A DNA stretch of 64,000 nt, taken from the NCBI RefSeq assembly GCF_024204645.1, contig NZ_CP100351.1, positions 3,498,001 to 3,562,000 on the forward strand, read 5' to 3'. This document shows positions 33,429 through 42,297 of the stretch, one piece after another. Each line of letters starts with the position of its first letter. Positions within the stretch are counted from its first letter, which is position 1. The notes under the pieces are model-generated. The model had not been told where the DNA came from. It saw only the letters and a list, made by a program, of their open reading frames with translations, and made no database searches. Source of the stretch: Desulfomicrobium sp. ZS1 (GTDB taxonomy: Bacteria > Desulfobacterota > Desulfovibrionia > Desulfovibrionales > Desulfomicrobiaceae). A program made the translations under genes and the position numbers.

Positions 33429-34714
33429 GGAGTTCCCTCCAGGGTTTCGGTCACGACCTCCATGCCGGCCTTCAGCTCTCCGCCGACGATTTCGGTCATG
33501 CGGCCATTGGTGGCTCCGGTCTGGACCTCTATGGGCATGGGCTGTCCGTCCTTGAGCACCCATACTCGTGGCGCGGAGCCGTTCGCTTTGCTTTGCTGCT
33601 GGGCCTGGCGTGGCGGGCGGGGCATGAGCGTGCCCACCAGGCTGCCGCCTGATTTTTTTTGATCTATGCCGGTCGTCGGCGGTGTGAAACGCAAGGCGGC
33701 ATTGGGCGCCAGCAGGGCGTTCTCGCTGACCAGGGTGGTGATCTCGGCCGTGCCAGTCATTCCGGGGCGTAAGGAGAGGTCATCGTTGTCCACATCGAGT
33801 ACCGTCAGGTACGAGATCACGCTGTCCTTTTCCTGGGATCCGAAGCTGACTCGGCTGATGACGGCTTCGTAATGTCGGCCAGGCCAGGCGTCCACGGTGA
33901 AGGTGGCGTTCTGGCCTGTGCCGACCTGTCCCACGTCAGCTTCGTCCACGTCCACCTGCAATTCCATCTTGGCCAGATCCTCGGCCAGCGTGAAGAGCAC
34001 GGGGGCCTGAAAGGAGGCGGCCACGGTCTGGCCCGGATCCACCTCCCGGACCAGGACCACGCCGTCGATGGGCGAACGGATGGAGGCCTTGCGGAGATTG
34101 GTTTCGTCCGATTGCAAATCAGCCAGAGCCTGGTCCACGGCGGCCTTAGACTTGGCTTCATCGGCTTCGGCGCGCTTGAGATCCGCCTCGGCGGAATCCA
34201 TCTCGCCGACGGAGGGTACCTTGCCGCCCGAGAGGCGGGCCACTTCCCGCAGGCGGGCCAGATCGGCCCGGGACTGGGCCAAGGTGGCCTGGGCCTGCTG
34301 GACCTGAGCCTTGGCCGAAGCCAGATTGGCCCGTGATTTGGCCACGGTGTCCTGGAGTATGGACAGATCCAGACGAGCCAGCACCTGCCCTTTTTGTACC
34401 CGGTCGTTCACGTCCACGAGAACCTGTTCGATGATGCCCGAAAGTTCGCTGCCTACATCCACCTGGTTGGTGGGCTGAAGGTTGCCCGTGGCCGAAACCG
34501 TGACCACAAGCGTGTCCGTCACGACCGGTTCGGTCTTGAACCGTGGTCCGGCCGCCTTCTCCTCGGCGCGGAGCAAATAGATGCCCAGGCCGACGGCGAC
34601 GGCCAGAAATATGCCCAGCCATATCCAGCGCCGCATGGAGCGACCGGTGGATTGGGTTTCGAGAAGGCGTTGCAGGGCCTCGCCCTGGGCGTCGGGGGAG
34701 AGTGAATCGTTCAT
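33425..34714 (-). CDS. Periplasmic adaptor (membrane fusion protein), MacA/HlyD family
   Basis: A 429-residue adaptor of a tripartite exporter. An N-terminal anchor (WLGIFLAVAVGLGIYLL, about 28-47) is followed by a barrel-sandwich half (GNLQPTNQVDVGSELSGII), a long coiled-coil hairpin (residues about 110-200, rich in Ala, Lys, Glu) and the second half with SPIDGVVLVREVDPGQTV. It bridges the permease and the outer-membrane factor. The gene overlaps both neighbours by 4 bp. Confidence 0.94.
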   Translation of the reverse strand: MNDSLSPDAQGEALQRLLETQSTGRSMRRWIWLGIFLAVAVGLGIYLLRAEEKAAGPRFKTEPVVTDTLVVTVSATGNLQPTNQVDVGSELSGIIEQVLVDVNDRVQKGQVLARLDLSILQDTVAKSRANLASAKAQVQQAQATLAQSRADLARLREVARLSGGKVPSVGEMDSAEADLKRAEADEAKSKAAVDQALADLQSDETNLRKASIRSPIDGVVLVREVDPGQTVAASFQAPVLFTLAEDLAKMELQVDVDEADVGQVGTGQNATFTVDAWPGRHYEAVISRVSFGSQEKDSVISYLTVLDVDNDDLSLRPGMTGTAEITTLVSENALLAPNAALRFTPPTTGIDQKKSGGSLVGTLMPRPPRQAQQQSKANGSAPRVWVLKDGQPMPIEVQTGATNGRMTEIVGGELKAGMEVVTETLEGTP

Positions 34715-36177
34715 GGTGTTTCCTTTGATGGCATGTCCGTGTCGGTCTGACCGGGCTGCGGTGTCCAGCCGCCGCCCAAGGCTTTGTACAGTCTGATCAG
34801 GGCCAGCATCCCTTCCGCGCGGGCGCTGGCAAGGCTGTCTTCGGTGGACAGCGCGCTGCGTTCGGCGTCAAGGACCGGTTGAAAATCGATGAGCCCGGAT
34901 GAGTAGCGTTGTCGGGCCATGTCCGCCGCGCTCCGAGCGGCTCCGGTGGCGATCTCCAGCGCTTCGGCGCGTTGCCGGGAGCGGGCGAGGGCAACCAGGG
35001 CGTTCTCCACGTCACGCAGAGCTTCGAGAATGGTCTGTTCGTAGGCCGCCAGCGCCTGTTCGCGCACCGCGTCCTGGGCATCCACCTGGGCGCGTAGCCG
35101 TCCGGCCTGGAAGATGGGCGCGGTGATGCCGCTAACGAGGCTCCAGGTCTCGGCCCCGCTGTTCCCCAGGGCGCCGAGGGTCAGGGCTTCGAGGCCGACG
35201 GAGCCCGAAAGGGTGAAGGATGGGTAGCGTGCGGCTTCGGCCACTCCTACCCGGGCCGTTTCCGCAGCCAGGGTGCGTTCGGCCGCCCGGACGTCCGGGC
35301 GCTGGCGCAGGACGTCGGCTGGGATGCCGACGGCGATCTTTTCGGGCGGCTGGGGCAGGCCGCTCCCGGCGTCCAGGCGCTCGCGCAGGGAGCCGGGCGT
35401 TTTACCCAGGAGGATGTCGAGGCTGTGCTGGATTTCGGCCAGGCTGGTTTCCAGGGTCGGGATCTGGGCCCGGGTCTGCTCCCGATTGCTCAGGGCCTGG
35501 GCGACGTCCTGACTGTCCGCGAGCCCGGCCTGAGCCCGCCACCGGGTCAGTTGCAGGGTTTCGGACTGACTGGCGAGGTTGTCGCGGGCGATGTCGAGCC
35601 GCTGCTGCAGGGAGCGCATTTCCACATAGCCCAGGGCCACTTCGGCCGCGAGGGAGACCTGGGTGGCGCTGAGACTGGCTTCTGACGCTGCGAGGTCCGC
35701 TCCCGCCGCCTCGAAGTCCCGGCGCGTACCGCCGAACACGTCCAGTTCCCAGCCGGCGTCCAGGCCTATGCTATAGTTTTCGCGGGTCAAGCCTGTGCCC
35801 GTTTCCCTGCTCGACATGGCGCGACTGCCGCTTCCGGACGCGCCGAGGTCGGGAAAGAACCCGGCCAGGGCCACGGAACGCCGGGCCCGGGCGGCGCGCA
35901 GTCTGGCCTGGGCGTCGCGCAGGTCATGGTTGGCCTGGAGGGCCTCGTCCACCAGCGCAGTCAGGAGCGGGTCGTTCAACGTCCGCCACCACCGGCTGAT
36001 GTCTCCTGTCTGCTCGGCTCTGGACGGGCCGTTTTCCGCCAACCTGTTCCACGCGGCGGGCGTGATTGTGACCGGTGGGACGTAGTCGGGGCCGACGCTG
36101 ACGCATCCCGCCAGACCGACGGCGACGAGTATGGGCGCTATCCATGCTCCGGGCGATTTCAGGCGGCAACCACTCAT
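34711..36177 (-). CDS. Outer-membrane efflux lipoprotein, TolC/NodT family
   Basis: A 488-residue outer-membrane channel of an efflux pump. A lipoprotein signal peptide ends at LAGC (Cys25), and the start VSVGPDYVPP is typical of the OprM/NodT group. Two similar halves follow, with the helical repeats of the tunnel (RAARARRSVALAGFFPDLG, later AGRLRAQVDAQDAVREQAL). It completes the tripartite machine with the MFP and ABC genes downstream. Start overlaps the tetR stop by 4 bp. Confidence 0.94.
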   Translation of the reverse strand: MSGCRLKSPGAWIAPILVAVGLAGCVSVGPDYVPPVTITPAAWNRLAENGPSRAEQTGDISRWWRTLNDPLLTALVDEALQANHDLRDAQARLRAARARRSVALAGFFPDLGASGSGSRAMSSRETGTGLTRENYSIGLDAGWELDVFGGTRRDFEAAGADLAASEASLSATQVSLAAEVALGYVEMRSLQQRLDIARDNLASQSETLQLTRWRAQAGLADSQDVAQALSNREQTRAQIPTLETSLAEIQHSLDILLGKTPGSLRERLDAGSGLPQPPEKIAVGIPADVLRQRPDVRAAERTLAAETARVGVAEAARYPSFTLSGSVGLEALTLGALGNSGAETWSLVSGITAPIFQAGRLRAQVDAQDAVREQALAAYEQTILEALRDVENALVALARSRQRAEALEIATGAARSAADMARQRYSSGLIDFQPVLDAERSALSTEDSLASARAEGMLALIRLYKALGGGWTPQPGQTDTDMPSKETP

Positions 36178-36806
36178 GGCTCGTCCTCCCCGCTGGTGGC
36201 GCGTACGCCCGCCAGGGCGAAGCGCACCACGTGTTCGGCAAAGGCTTCGAGGTCGTTCGCGAACATGGGCGCTTCAGTCTTTTTTGTCTTCTGTCGCACG
36301 CGCTGCATGAGCAACGGGTGGACGCACATGCTGACGAGACAGGCTTCGCAGTAGACGACCCGCTGCTCATCCGCATCCGGACCAAGCAGTTCCCGGACCA
36401 CGGCCAGGGTCTCCTTGCGCAACGGAATGAGTTCCGTGCGCATGACCTCTTCGAGCAGACCGGTAGGGTTGACCATCTCCATCTGGGAGATGAGGAAGTC
36501 CTTGTTTTCCGGATCGGCGATGCGCCGCATGAGTGCTTTCATCCGCCCGCGCAGGCGCTCCTCGGGCGCAGCGTCGGGACTGACGCCGCCATCGGGGGGG
36601 TGCCGACGCATGGATTCGGTCAGGCAATGGCGCCAGGCTTCCTGGTAGAGGGCCTCCTTGCCTCCGAAATAGTAGTTTACGGCGGCGATGTTGGTCCCGG
36701 CGCGTGCGCAGATTTCTGCGACGGTGGTTCCCCGGAATCCCTTATCCATGAAGATGTCGCACGCGGCGGCCAGGAGTTTTTCCTGGGGAGGCTTCTTTTT
36801 GGTCAT
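36174..36806 (-). CDS. TetR-family regulator of the export operon
   Basis: A 210-residue repressor. Residues 8-55 form the TetR helix-turn-helix: LLAAACDIFMDKGFRGTTV, AEICARAGTNIAAVNYYFG. The C-terminal domain resembles CerR-type (DUF1956) regulators. It is the first gene of the operon, directly coupled to the efflux lipoprotein. A 12-bp palindrome and a related second copy lie just upstream (36822-36859), so it should repress the operon until an exported compound binds. The ligand is unknown. Confidence 0.92.
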   Translation of the reverse strand: MTKKKPPQEKLLAAACDIFMDKGFRGTTVAEICARAGTNIAAVNYYFGGKEALYQEAWRHCLTESMRRHPPDGGVSPDAAPEERLRGRMKALMRRIADPENKDFLISQMEMVNPTGLLEEVMRTELIPLRKETLAVVRELLGPDADEQRVVYCEACLVSMCVHPLLMQRVRQKTKKTEAPMFANDLEAFAEHVVRFALAGVRATSGEDEP

Positions 36807-36821
36807 TATTTCTCCGCTATG

Positions 36822-36859
36822 AAATGATCATTTTAATTTTTTGTTTGAAACGATTATTT
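36822..36859. promoter_or_regulatory. Tandem operator-like sites upstream of tetR
   Basis: AAATGATCATTT (36822-36833) is a perfect palindrome and AAACGATTATTT (36848-36859) a related copy, 26 bp apart. They begin 16 bp upstream of the tetR start codon. This fits a TetR operator. Binding is inferred. Confidence 0.5.
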
Positions 36860-36977
36860 GGCTGTGTCAAGGGCGATCCTTTGTCCGGTAGACTGCGCTT
36901 AGGCGGAAGATTCGCGGGTTGTCAGTCTGCCGATTGGTGGTGTAGGAGAAACCTGAATCTAAACTGAGGAGTCGGCC

Positions 36978-38315
36978 ATGAATTCGATATTCGATGATCG
37001 CGCCTACCGCGGCACTCTGACCCGCCGGGACTTCATTAGACTTTCCGCCCTGGCCACCGTGTCCATGGCCGTGGCCGGGTGCGCGGCCAATCCCGTGACC
37101 GGGCAGAGCCAGCTCATGCTCATGGGCGAGGGAGAGGAAATCCAGGTCGACAGGGCCAATTCGCCGCATCAGTTTTCAGCCGACTACGGCCTAAATCAGG
37201 ACTCGGCCCTGAATGCCTATGTGAGCGGCGTGGGTGCCCGTCTGGCCCGGGTCACGCACCGCGCGCACATGCCGTACAAATTTAACGTGGTGAACGCGAC
37301 GTATGTGAACGCTTACGCTTTTCCAGGGGGAAGTGTCGCCATCACGCGCGGCATCTTGGCCGAGCTGGACAACGAAGCCGAACTGGCCGGATTGATCGGC
37401 CATGAACTCGGGCACATCAACGCCCGGCACACGGCGGCGCGCATGTCCAAGAGCAAGATTCTGGGCGCGCTGGTGGGCGGTGCTTCGCTTATTGCCGGTA
37501 CGGCCAGCCAGAGCCTGGGCAATCTGGCGGGGACCGTGGGCGGATTGGGGGCCAGCCTGTTTCTGGCCAAATACAGCCGCGAGGACGAGCGGCAGGCGGA
37601 CGAACTGGGCATGGAATACATGGTTGGTGCCGGCTACACGCCTCAGGGCATGGTCGGACTCATGGATGTGCTGCGTTCCATGAGCAAGCGTCAGCCCAGC
37701 GCCATCGAGGCCATGTTCTCCTCGCATCCCATGAGCGCCGAACGTTACGAAATGGCCGTGGCCCGATCGCGTACCCGCTTTGGCGGTAGCGGGAATCTGC
37801 CGGACTACCGGGAGCGCTACATGGACTCCACGGCGCGGCTGCGCAAGCTTGGTCCCATGTTCAAGCTTTTTCAGGAAGGGGACAAGGCCATGGCCGCCAA
37901 GGAATATGCAGTTGCACAGAGCCGCTACGCCGAGGGCCTGAAGCTGTCTCCCAATGATTATGCCGGGCTGGTCATGATGTCCAAGTGCATGATCGCCCAG
38001 AAGAACGGCAAGGGAGCCGCAGACTATGCTGCCAGGGCCAAGCGGGTCTATCCCACCGAGGCCCAGGCCCAGCACATGCACGGCGTGGCCTCCATCCTCA
38101 ACAAGGATTATGCTGCGGCGCTGGCCGATTTTTCGGCCTACGAGCGGATTTTGCCCGGCAATCCCTCGACGGTTTTCATGAAGGGCTTTTCCTACGAGGG
38201 CATGAAGAACAAACAGAACGCGGCTCAAGAATATCATCGTTACCTGAAAGTAGTGACCCAGGGCGAAATGGCCCAGCACGCCTATTCCAGGCTAAAAACC
38301 TGGGGATACCTGTAA
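36978..38315 (+). CDS. M48-family metalloprotease lipoprotein with TPR tail (BepA-like)
   Basis: A 445-residue envelope protease. The N-terminus combines a twin-arginine motif (TRRDFIRLSA at 15-24) with a lipobox (AVAGC, Cys35), so it is a Tat-exported lipoprotein. The zinc motif HELGH is near residue 142, with the third ligand in DERQADELG near 203. The C-terminal half contains TPR-like repeats (FQEGDKAMAAKEYAVAQSRY, then YAAALADFSAYERI). It resembles BepA, which oversees outer-membrane protein assembly. A terminator follows. Confidence 0.9.
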   Translation: MNSIFDDRAYRGTLTRRDFIRLSALATVSMAVAGCAANPVTGQSQLMLMGEGEEIQVDRANSPHQFSADYGLNQDSALNAYVSGVGARLARVTHRAHMPYKFNVVNATYVNAYAFPGGSVAITRGILAELDNEAELAGLIGHELGHINARHTAARMSKSKILGALVGGASLIAGTASQSLGNLAGTVGGLGASLFLAKYSREDERQADELGMEYMVGAGYTPQGMVGLMDVLRSMSKRQPSAIEAMFSSHPMSAERYEMAVARSRTRFGGSGNLPDYRERYMDSTARLRKLGPMFKLFQEGDKAMAAKEYAVAQSRYAEGLKLSPNDYAGLVMMSKCMIAQKNGKGAADYAARAKRVYPTEAQAQHMHGVASILNKDYAAALADFSAYERILPGNPSTVFMKGFSYEGMKNKQNAAQEYHRYLKVVTQGEMAQHAYSRLKTWGYL

Positions 38316-38334
38316 CCCTGGCGGCTCACAACCA

Positions 38335-38366
38335 AAAGAGGCCATTCGGGAACGGGTGGCCTCTTT
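38335..38366 (+). terminator. Terminator of the M48 protease gene
   Basis: AAAGAGGCCA (38335-38344) pairs perfectly with TGGCCTCTTT (38357-38366). It ends 13 bp before the mscS-like start, close to that gene's ribosome site. Confidence 0.75.
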
Positions 38367-38379
38367 GTTTGAGGGAGAT

Positions 38380-40734
38380 ATGAAGATAAAGATAGTGATT
38401 TTGACGGTTATGTTCGCGTGCCTCTCCAGTCTGGGCGGCTTTGCCGTGGCCGAAGAGGCCCAGCCCGTTCCTGAGAGCGTGACGGTCCTCTCCTCTTTTT
38501 TTCAGACCAAGGTCAAGGAAGTTGCCGATCTGCAGCGAGATATGGATCTTTTGCAGGCAGCGCTCGAGACGCAGGAGGAGGGCTTCAAGGCCGCCCTGGA
38601 TTCTGCCCGGAGCCGTCTGCAAACTCTTGAGATCATGGCCCGGATGGTCAAGACGAACCCGTACGATATGCGCGTGGCCCTGGCCGAGGCCACGTACCTG
38701 CAGTTGACCCTGACCAAGGATTCCCAGCCCCTTGAGGCCCTGGCCAAGGATATAGGGTCGAAGGCGGTCACCATCGATGCCCTGCAGGAGGACTTGGAGC
38801 GCAAATGGGCCTCGGGCCTGGATAAATCCGTGCGTGACGATGTCCAGGGCATGCGCAAGAGTGTCGCTGCCGTGGACAGGCAAGCGCAGGATTTACGGAC
38901 CCGGGTGGACAAACTGCAGGCCCAGATGGTCGAAATCCAAACCCGCACCGGCGAATGGGTGGCCACCTTTCAGACCCAGTTGCCCATGATCTGGAGAGCG
39001 GAATTTTTGGACGCCAAGGACTTCCGGCTGCTGCCCGCAACCGGCGCGGACGTCCGCAAGGATCTTGTGGACTGGTTTTCGAACCTGAGGGTTCTGTTTG
39101 TCAGCCAGTATTCTTCCGTGGCCCAGGAGCGCGGAGACTGGGTCGGCATGCTCGTGCTTTTCTGGCTGCCCTTTATCTTTATTGGCTTTGCCGCCTATCG
39201 ATTTCTGGAGGACGTGTTTGAAAACGCCCGCGCGGGCGGTCGAATGACTTCGGCCTTCGGCATCCTCTGCCTGTCCCTGGCGCTGTCCCTGCTGGCCGCT
39301 TTTCTTGCCGGGCAGGTCAAGCAGACCTCCCTGCTTCTGGTCGCTACGCACGTGTTCATGCTGCTCGGGGTACAGGCCCTGGCCTGGGTTTTCCGCAACG
39401 TGCGGGGACGGTTGCAAAAAGACAGTTTGCAGCCGTTACTGCCGCTGGTCTTTTTGTCCCTCAGCGTGGCGGTGCTGGATATCCTGCGCCTGCCCCAATG
39501 GATGGAGCATCTCGCCTGGGTGTGTCTGGTGGTGCTCAGCAGCCTTTTTTTCGGGATGATCCAGCCCGAACTGCGCTATGAACGCCTTATCCGGCGCGTG
39601 CATCCCTATGCGATGGCGATCCTGGTGGCCGTGGCCGTGCTCGGCTGGGGCAATCTGGCCGTGCTGGCCAGCACCCTGTGGGGCGTGCTGGCCTTGGCAG
39701 TGCAACTGGGGATCGGCGCGTCGAGCGTGGTGCGGGTGGTGTTCGAAAAACTCGACAAGACCGGTTTCAAGGCGCTGGTTGCGGATCTGGCCGTGACCTT
39801 CCTGACGCTTTTTGTCTGGCTGTTCGTGGTGCTCGGGGTCATGGCCTGGATCTCGATCAACCTCGGAACCAACGTTGTTTATGAAAAGCTGTCGACACTG
39901 GAATTGAACTGGGGTGACTTCTCCTTCAATTTCCTGCGTCTTGGTGTTGTTCTTCTGCTGTTTCAGGTTGTCCGTTCCCTGGCCCTGGCCTGGAAAACGG
40001 TCCTTGATAGCGAGAATCTGCGTTGGAAAAATATCGATCACGGCGCGGCGGCTTCGCTCCAGCGCATCGGGATCTATTGCCTGTGGCTGCTCTATGGCCT
40101 GTTGACCGTGAACCTGCTCGGTATCAGCCTGACCAATTTCGCGGTCATCGCCGGTGGTCTTTCCGTGGGTATCGGCTTTGGCATGCAGGCCATCTTCAGC
40201 AACTTCATCAGTGGGCTCATTCTGCTCTTTGACCGGGCCATTCAGGCCGGGGACGTGATCGAGGTCAACGGAGTCTGGGCCAAGGTCATGAGCGTGAACA
40301 TCCGCAACACCGAGGTCCAGACCTTCGAAAACGCCAAGATCTTTTTGCCCAACTCGACCCTTATCGCCAACCAGGTCACCAATTGGACGCATCGCAACGA
40401 TGTGCGCATCCGGCGGGACGTGCTTGTGGGCGTGGCCTACGGATCTGATGTGCAGCTGGTCAAGAAGATCCTGCTGGAGGCGGCCTCCGATCACCCTGCC
40501 GTCATGTCGAGCCCCGAGCCCTGGGTCATTTTCAACGATTTCGGGGCCAGCTCCCTGGATTTCATCCTGCGCTTCTGGGTGCGGCACGTTGATTTTGGTG
40601 TCTCCTCGTGTTCGGAGATTCGCGAGGTCATCGAAGCCAAATTCCGCGAACACGGCGTGGAGATTCCTTTTCCGCAGATGGATGTGCATATGCGTCCCGG
40701 TGACGGGGTGCTGCAGGTCAATTCCAAAGAATAA
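38380..40734 (+). CDS. Large MscS-family mechanosensitive channel (MscK/KefA-like)
   Basis: A 784-residue channel. A signal peptide (MKIKIVILTVMFACLSSLGG) is followed by a periplasmic coiled-coil region (residues about 30-200), then many hydrophobic helices between 240 and 560. The C-terminal MscS module follows: pore helix GGLSVGIGFGMQAIFSNFI near residue 596, the beta-domain GDVIEVNGVWAKV and EVQTFENAKIFLPNSTLI. It releases solutes under hypo-osmotic stress. The ATG at 38380 follows GAGGGAG; a GTG at 38356 lies within the preceding terminator. A terminator follows. Confidence 0.92.
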   Translation: MKIKIVILTVMFACLSSLGGFAVAEEAQPVPESVTVLSSFFQTKVKEVADLQRDMDLLQAALETQEEGFKAALDSARSRLQTLEIMARMVKTNPYDMRVALAEATYLQLTLTKDSQPLEALAKDIGSKAVTIDALQEDLERKWASGLDKSVRDDVQGMRKSVAAVDRQAQDLRTRVDKLQAQMVEIQTRTGEWVATFQTQLPMIWRAEFLDAKDFRLLPATGADVRKDLVDWFSNLRVLFVSQYSSVAQERGDWVGMLVLFWLPFIFIGFAAYRFLEDVFENARAGGRMTSAFGILCLSLALSLLAAFLAGQVKQTSLLLVATHVFMLLGVQALAWVFRNVRGRLQKDSLQPLLPLVFLSLSVAVLDILRLPQWMEHLAWVCLVVLSSLFFGMIQPELRYERLIRRVHPYAMAILVAVAVLGWGNLAVLASTLWGVLALAVQLGIGASSVVRVVFEKLDKTGFKALVADLAVTFLTLFVWLFVVLGVMAWISINLGTNVVYEKLSTLELNWGDFSFNFLRLGVVLLLFQVVRSLALAWKTVLDSENLRWKNIDHGAAASLQRIGIYCLWLLYGLLTVNLLGISLTNFAVIAGGLSVGIGFGMQAIFSNFISGLILLFDRAIQAGDVIEVNGVWAKVMSVNIRNTEVQTFENAKIFLPNSTLIANQVTNWTHRNDVRIRRDVLVGVAYGSDVQLVKKILLEAASDHPAVMSSPEPWVIFNDFGASSLDFILRFWVRHVDFGVSSCSEIREVIEAKFREHGVEIPFPQMDVHMRPGDGVLQVNSKE

Positions 40735-40752
40735 GTCCCCGTTGACTTCAAC

Positions 40753-40795
40753 AAAAAGGGCCGTCCTTCCGGTGAGGGGCGGCTCTTTTTTTTTT
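40753..40795 (+). terminator. Terminator of the MscS-like channel gene
   Basis: AAAAAGGGCCG and CGGCTCTTTTT form a long stem around a short variable loop, followed by a run of ten T. It lies 18 bp after the stop codon. Confidence 0.85.
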
Positions 40796-41332
40796 GTAGC
40801 GCGGCAAGTGTGCGGCGGGATGTTCGTATGCGCCCGGAAGCTGGAAACGCACATCCAGGAACATGCCGGATCATTTGAAAACAGGTTTTGAACACGTTAG
40901 GAACACGATTGGCACCAGGGCTTGGTTGAAAAATATGAGTTTGTATATTTGTAGATAAAAGCGATAATATACTGAAATAAAATATTTAGTTAGGAATGTT
41001 GCCTTGGGTTTTTTGCTCCGAAGCGGATGAGCATGTTCAAATATAGACGCAAAAAGCAGAGCATTCGCGCGCCGTAGCGTTTTGAACACGAAACGAACAG
41101 TTTCGGGGCTTTTGGATGCCTGCGACGCTGACCGTGATTTGTAGAGTGTTCGCAATGTTGCTAAATCGGATAACTATCTGAAATAGAAGTATTTGATATC
41201 GACATGTCGGGTCTGCAGGTGCAGGGAGGCCAGGGCGGATTGAATACGGAGCTACCGCGCGTCAAAGCGTGTCTGTTTGTGCGTAACTTTTTTTATGCTC
41301 TGAAATAATTCTTTATTTTTTGAACAACGGCG
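40796..41332. other. AT-rich non-coding stretch with paired GAACAC boxes
   Basis: About 540 bp without a convincing gene. It holds two GAACAC boxes 11 bp apart at 40890-40906 (GTTTTGAACACGTTAG then GAACACG) and a second such pair, GAACAC and GAACAG, at 41084-41100. CTGAAATA elements recur downstream of each and again near 41300. The two halves look like diverged copies about 194 bp apart. The 11-bp spacing (one helical turn) suggests a protein-binding array. A 94-codon minus-strand frame (41155-40871) is low-complexity and not credible. Confidence 0.4.
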
Positions 41333-41791
41333 TCATTCGCGCCACGCGAATGTGAAGTGGCAACACGGATGGCCTTGCATGATGGTTTGAGAGCGCTGCA
41401 TGGACAGGCAGGGGCTGTAGCCGTTGGCGAACGGTTCATCGCGGGCGCAGGAGAGGATGGCGCCAAGCTCGGGGCTCAGGCCCATGCCGGCATAGGCGCC
41501 TGCGTAGGCGCAGTCCGTGACTGTGAAGGTGAGAGTGGAACCGGTCAGGCGGATGTCTCTTATGGTCAGGGCGTCATCTTCCTGCCAGCGTTCAAGGATC
41601 GTTGCGAAATGTTCCAGGGTCGGCCCATGCGGAGCTTGGCTGGCAAATGTCTGGCCCGCGGCCATGGCGTCGGCCTGGATGGCTACGGTGAGAATTATTG
41701 TGGCCGACTCCGGGCTCATGTTTTCCAGCAGGGAATTCCAAATTCGGGCGACAAGTCCGGCCTGGGCCGTGCGCGCGGCGATCATGCTCAT
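41333..41791 (-). CDS. L-2-amino-thiazoline-4-carboxylate (ATC) hydrolase-like protein
   Basis: A 152-residue protein. Near its C-terminus, LGAILSCARDEPFANGYSP, LSMQRSQTIMQGHPCCHFTF and a central VTDCAYAGAY fit the small family named after ATC hydrolase, with its conserved cysteine, arginine-aspartate and GxPCC elements. The named activity opens a thiazoline ring to give a cysteine precursor. Most members are uncharacterised, and their fold suggests broad substrate use. It is divergently arranged with the CULT-domain gene, 44 bp between starts. Function here is uncertain. Confidence 0.65.
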   Translation of the reverse strand: MSMIAARTAQAGLVARIWNSLLENMSPESATIILTVAIQADAMAAGQTFASQAPHGPTLEHFATILERWQEDDALTIRDIRLTGSTLTFTVTDCAYAGAYAGMGLSPELGAILSCARDEPFANGYSPCLSMQRSQTIMQGHPCCHFTFAWRE

Positions 41792-41835
41792 GGGGCCTCT
41801 TTGCTTTCGGTGGATACTGGGATACTGGGCGGATA

Positions 41836-42249
41836 ATGTTCACAATGGATGTTTCCGCATGTTTTCGGGAAAGTGATTTCCCCGCGCAAGGCCCGGTTTT
41901 GGAGGACATGGACAGCTCCGAACTGGACGAATCCGGCCGCAGCGCCCTGCTTTGCCGGACCTGCGGCCAACCCGTGACCCGTCTCCGGGACCGGATCGCA
42001 GTGGGCGGAAAGCATGTGCATGCCCTGTTCAACCCCTCGGGCATCCTTTTCGAGGTCGGCTGCTTTGGTCAGGCCCCGGGATGCCGTTTCGAGGGGGAAT
42101 TCACCCATGCCTTCACCTGGTTCGCGGGTTACGCGTGGCGTTTTGCCATGTGCCGCCGCTGCGCCGCCCATCTCGGATGGGAATACCGCGGCGCGGACGG
42201 CGGCTTTGCGGGGTTGATCATGGCCGAACTGCGGGAAGCGCAGTCATGA
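41836..42249 (+). CDS. CULT-domain (cereblon-like) protein
   Basis: A 137-residue single-domain protein. Two CxxC zinc knuckles (LLCRTCGQPV and MCRRCAAHLGW) frame the pattern HALFNPSGILFEVGCF, then FTWFAGYAWRFA, which is the tryptophan-cage fold of the CULT domain, the ligand-binding domain of cereblon that binds thalidomide. Bacterial members such as the Magnetospirillum protein MsCI4 bind glutarimide-like or cyclic-imide ligands with the three tryptophans. No Lon-like partner domain is present. Start ATG at 41836; ATG at 41845 and 41911 are alternatives. Ligand and role are unknown. Confidence 0.75.
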   Translation: MFTMDVSACFRESDFPAQGPVLEDMDSSELDESGRSALLCRTCGQPVTRLRDRIAVGGKHVHALFNPSGILFEVGCFGQAPGCRFEGEFTHAFTWFAGYAWRFAMCRRCAAHLGWEYRGADGGFAGLIMAELREAQS

Positions 42250-42297
42250 CTTGTCTTTATCTTTGGGCTGCAGACCGCAGCTCTTCGATGCCGGGCC

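Noticed and set aside
40871-41155. 94-codon minus-strand reading frame in the AT-rich gap
   Set aside because: No ribosome site, biased composition, no recognisable pattern, and it overlaps the repeated GAACAC boxes.
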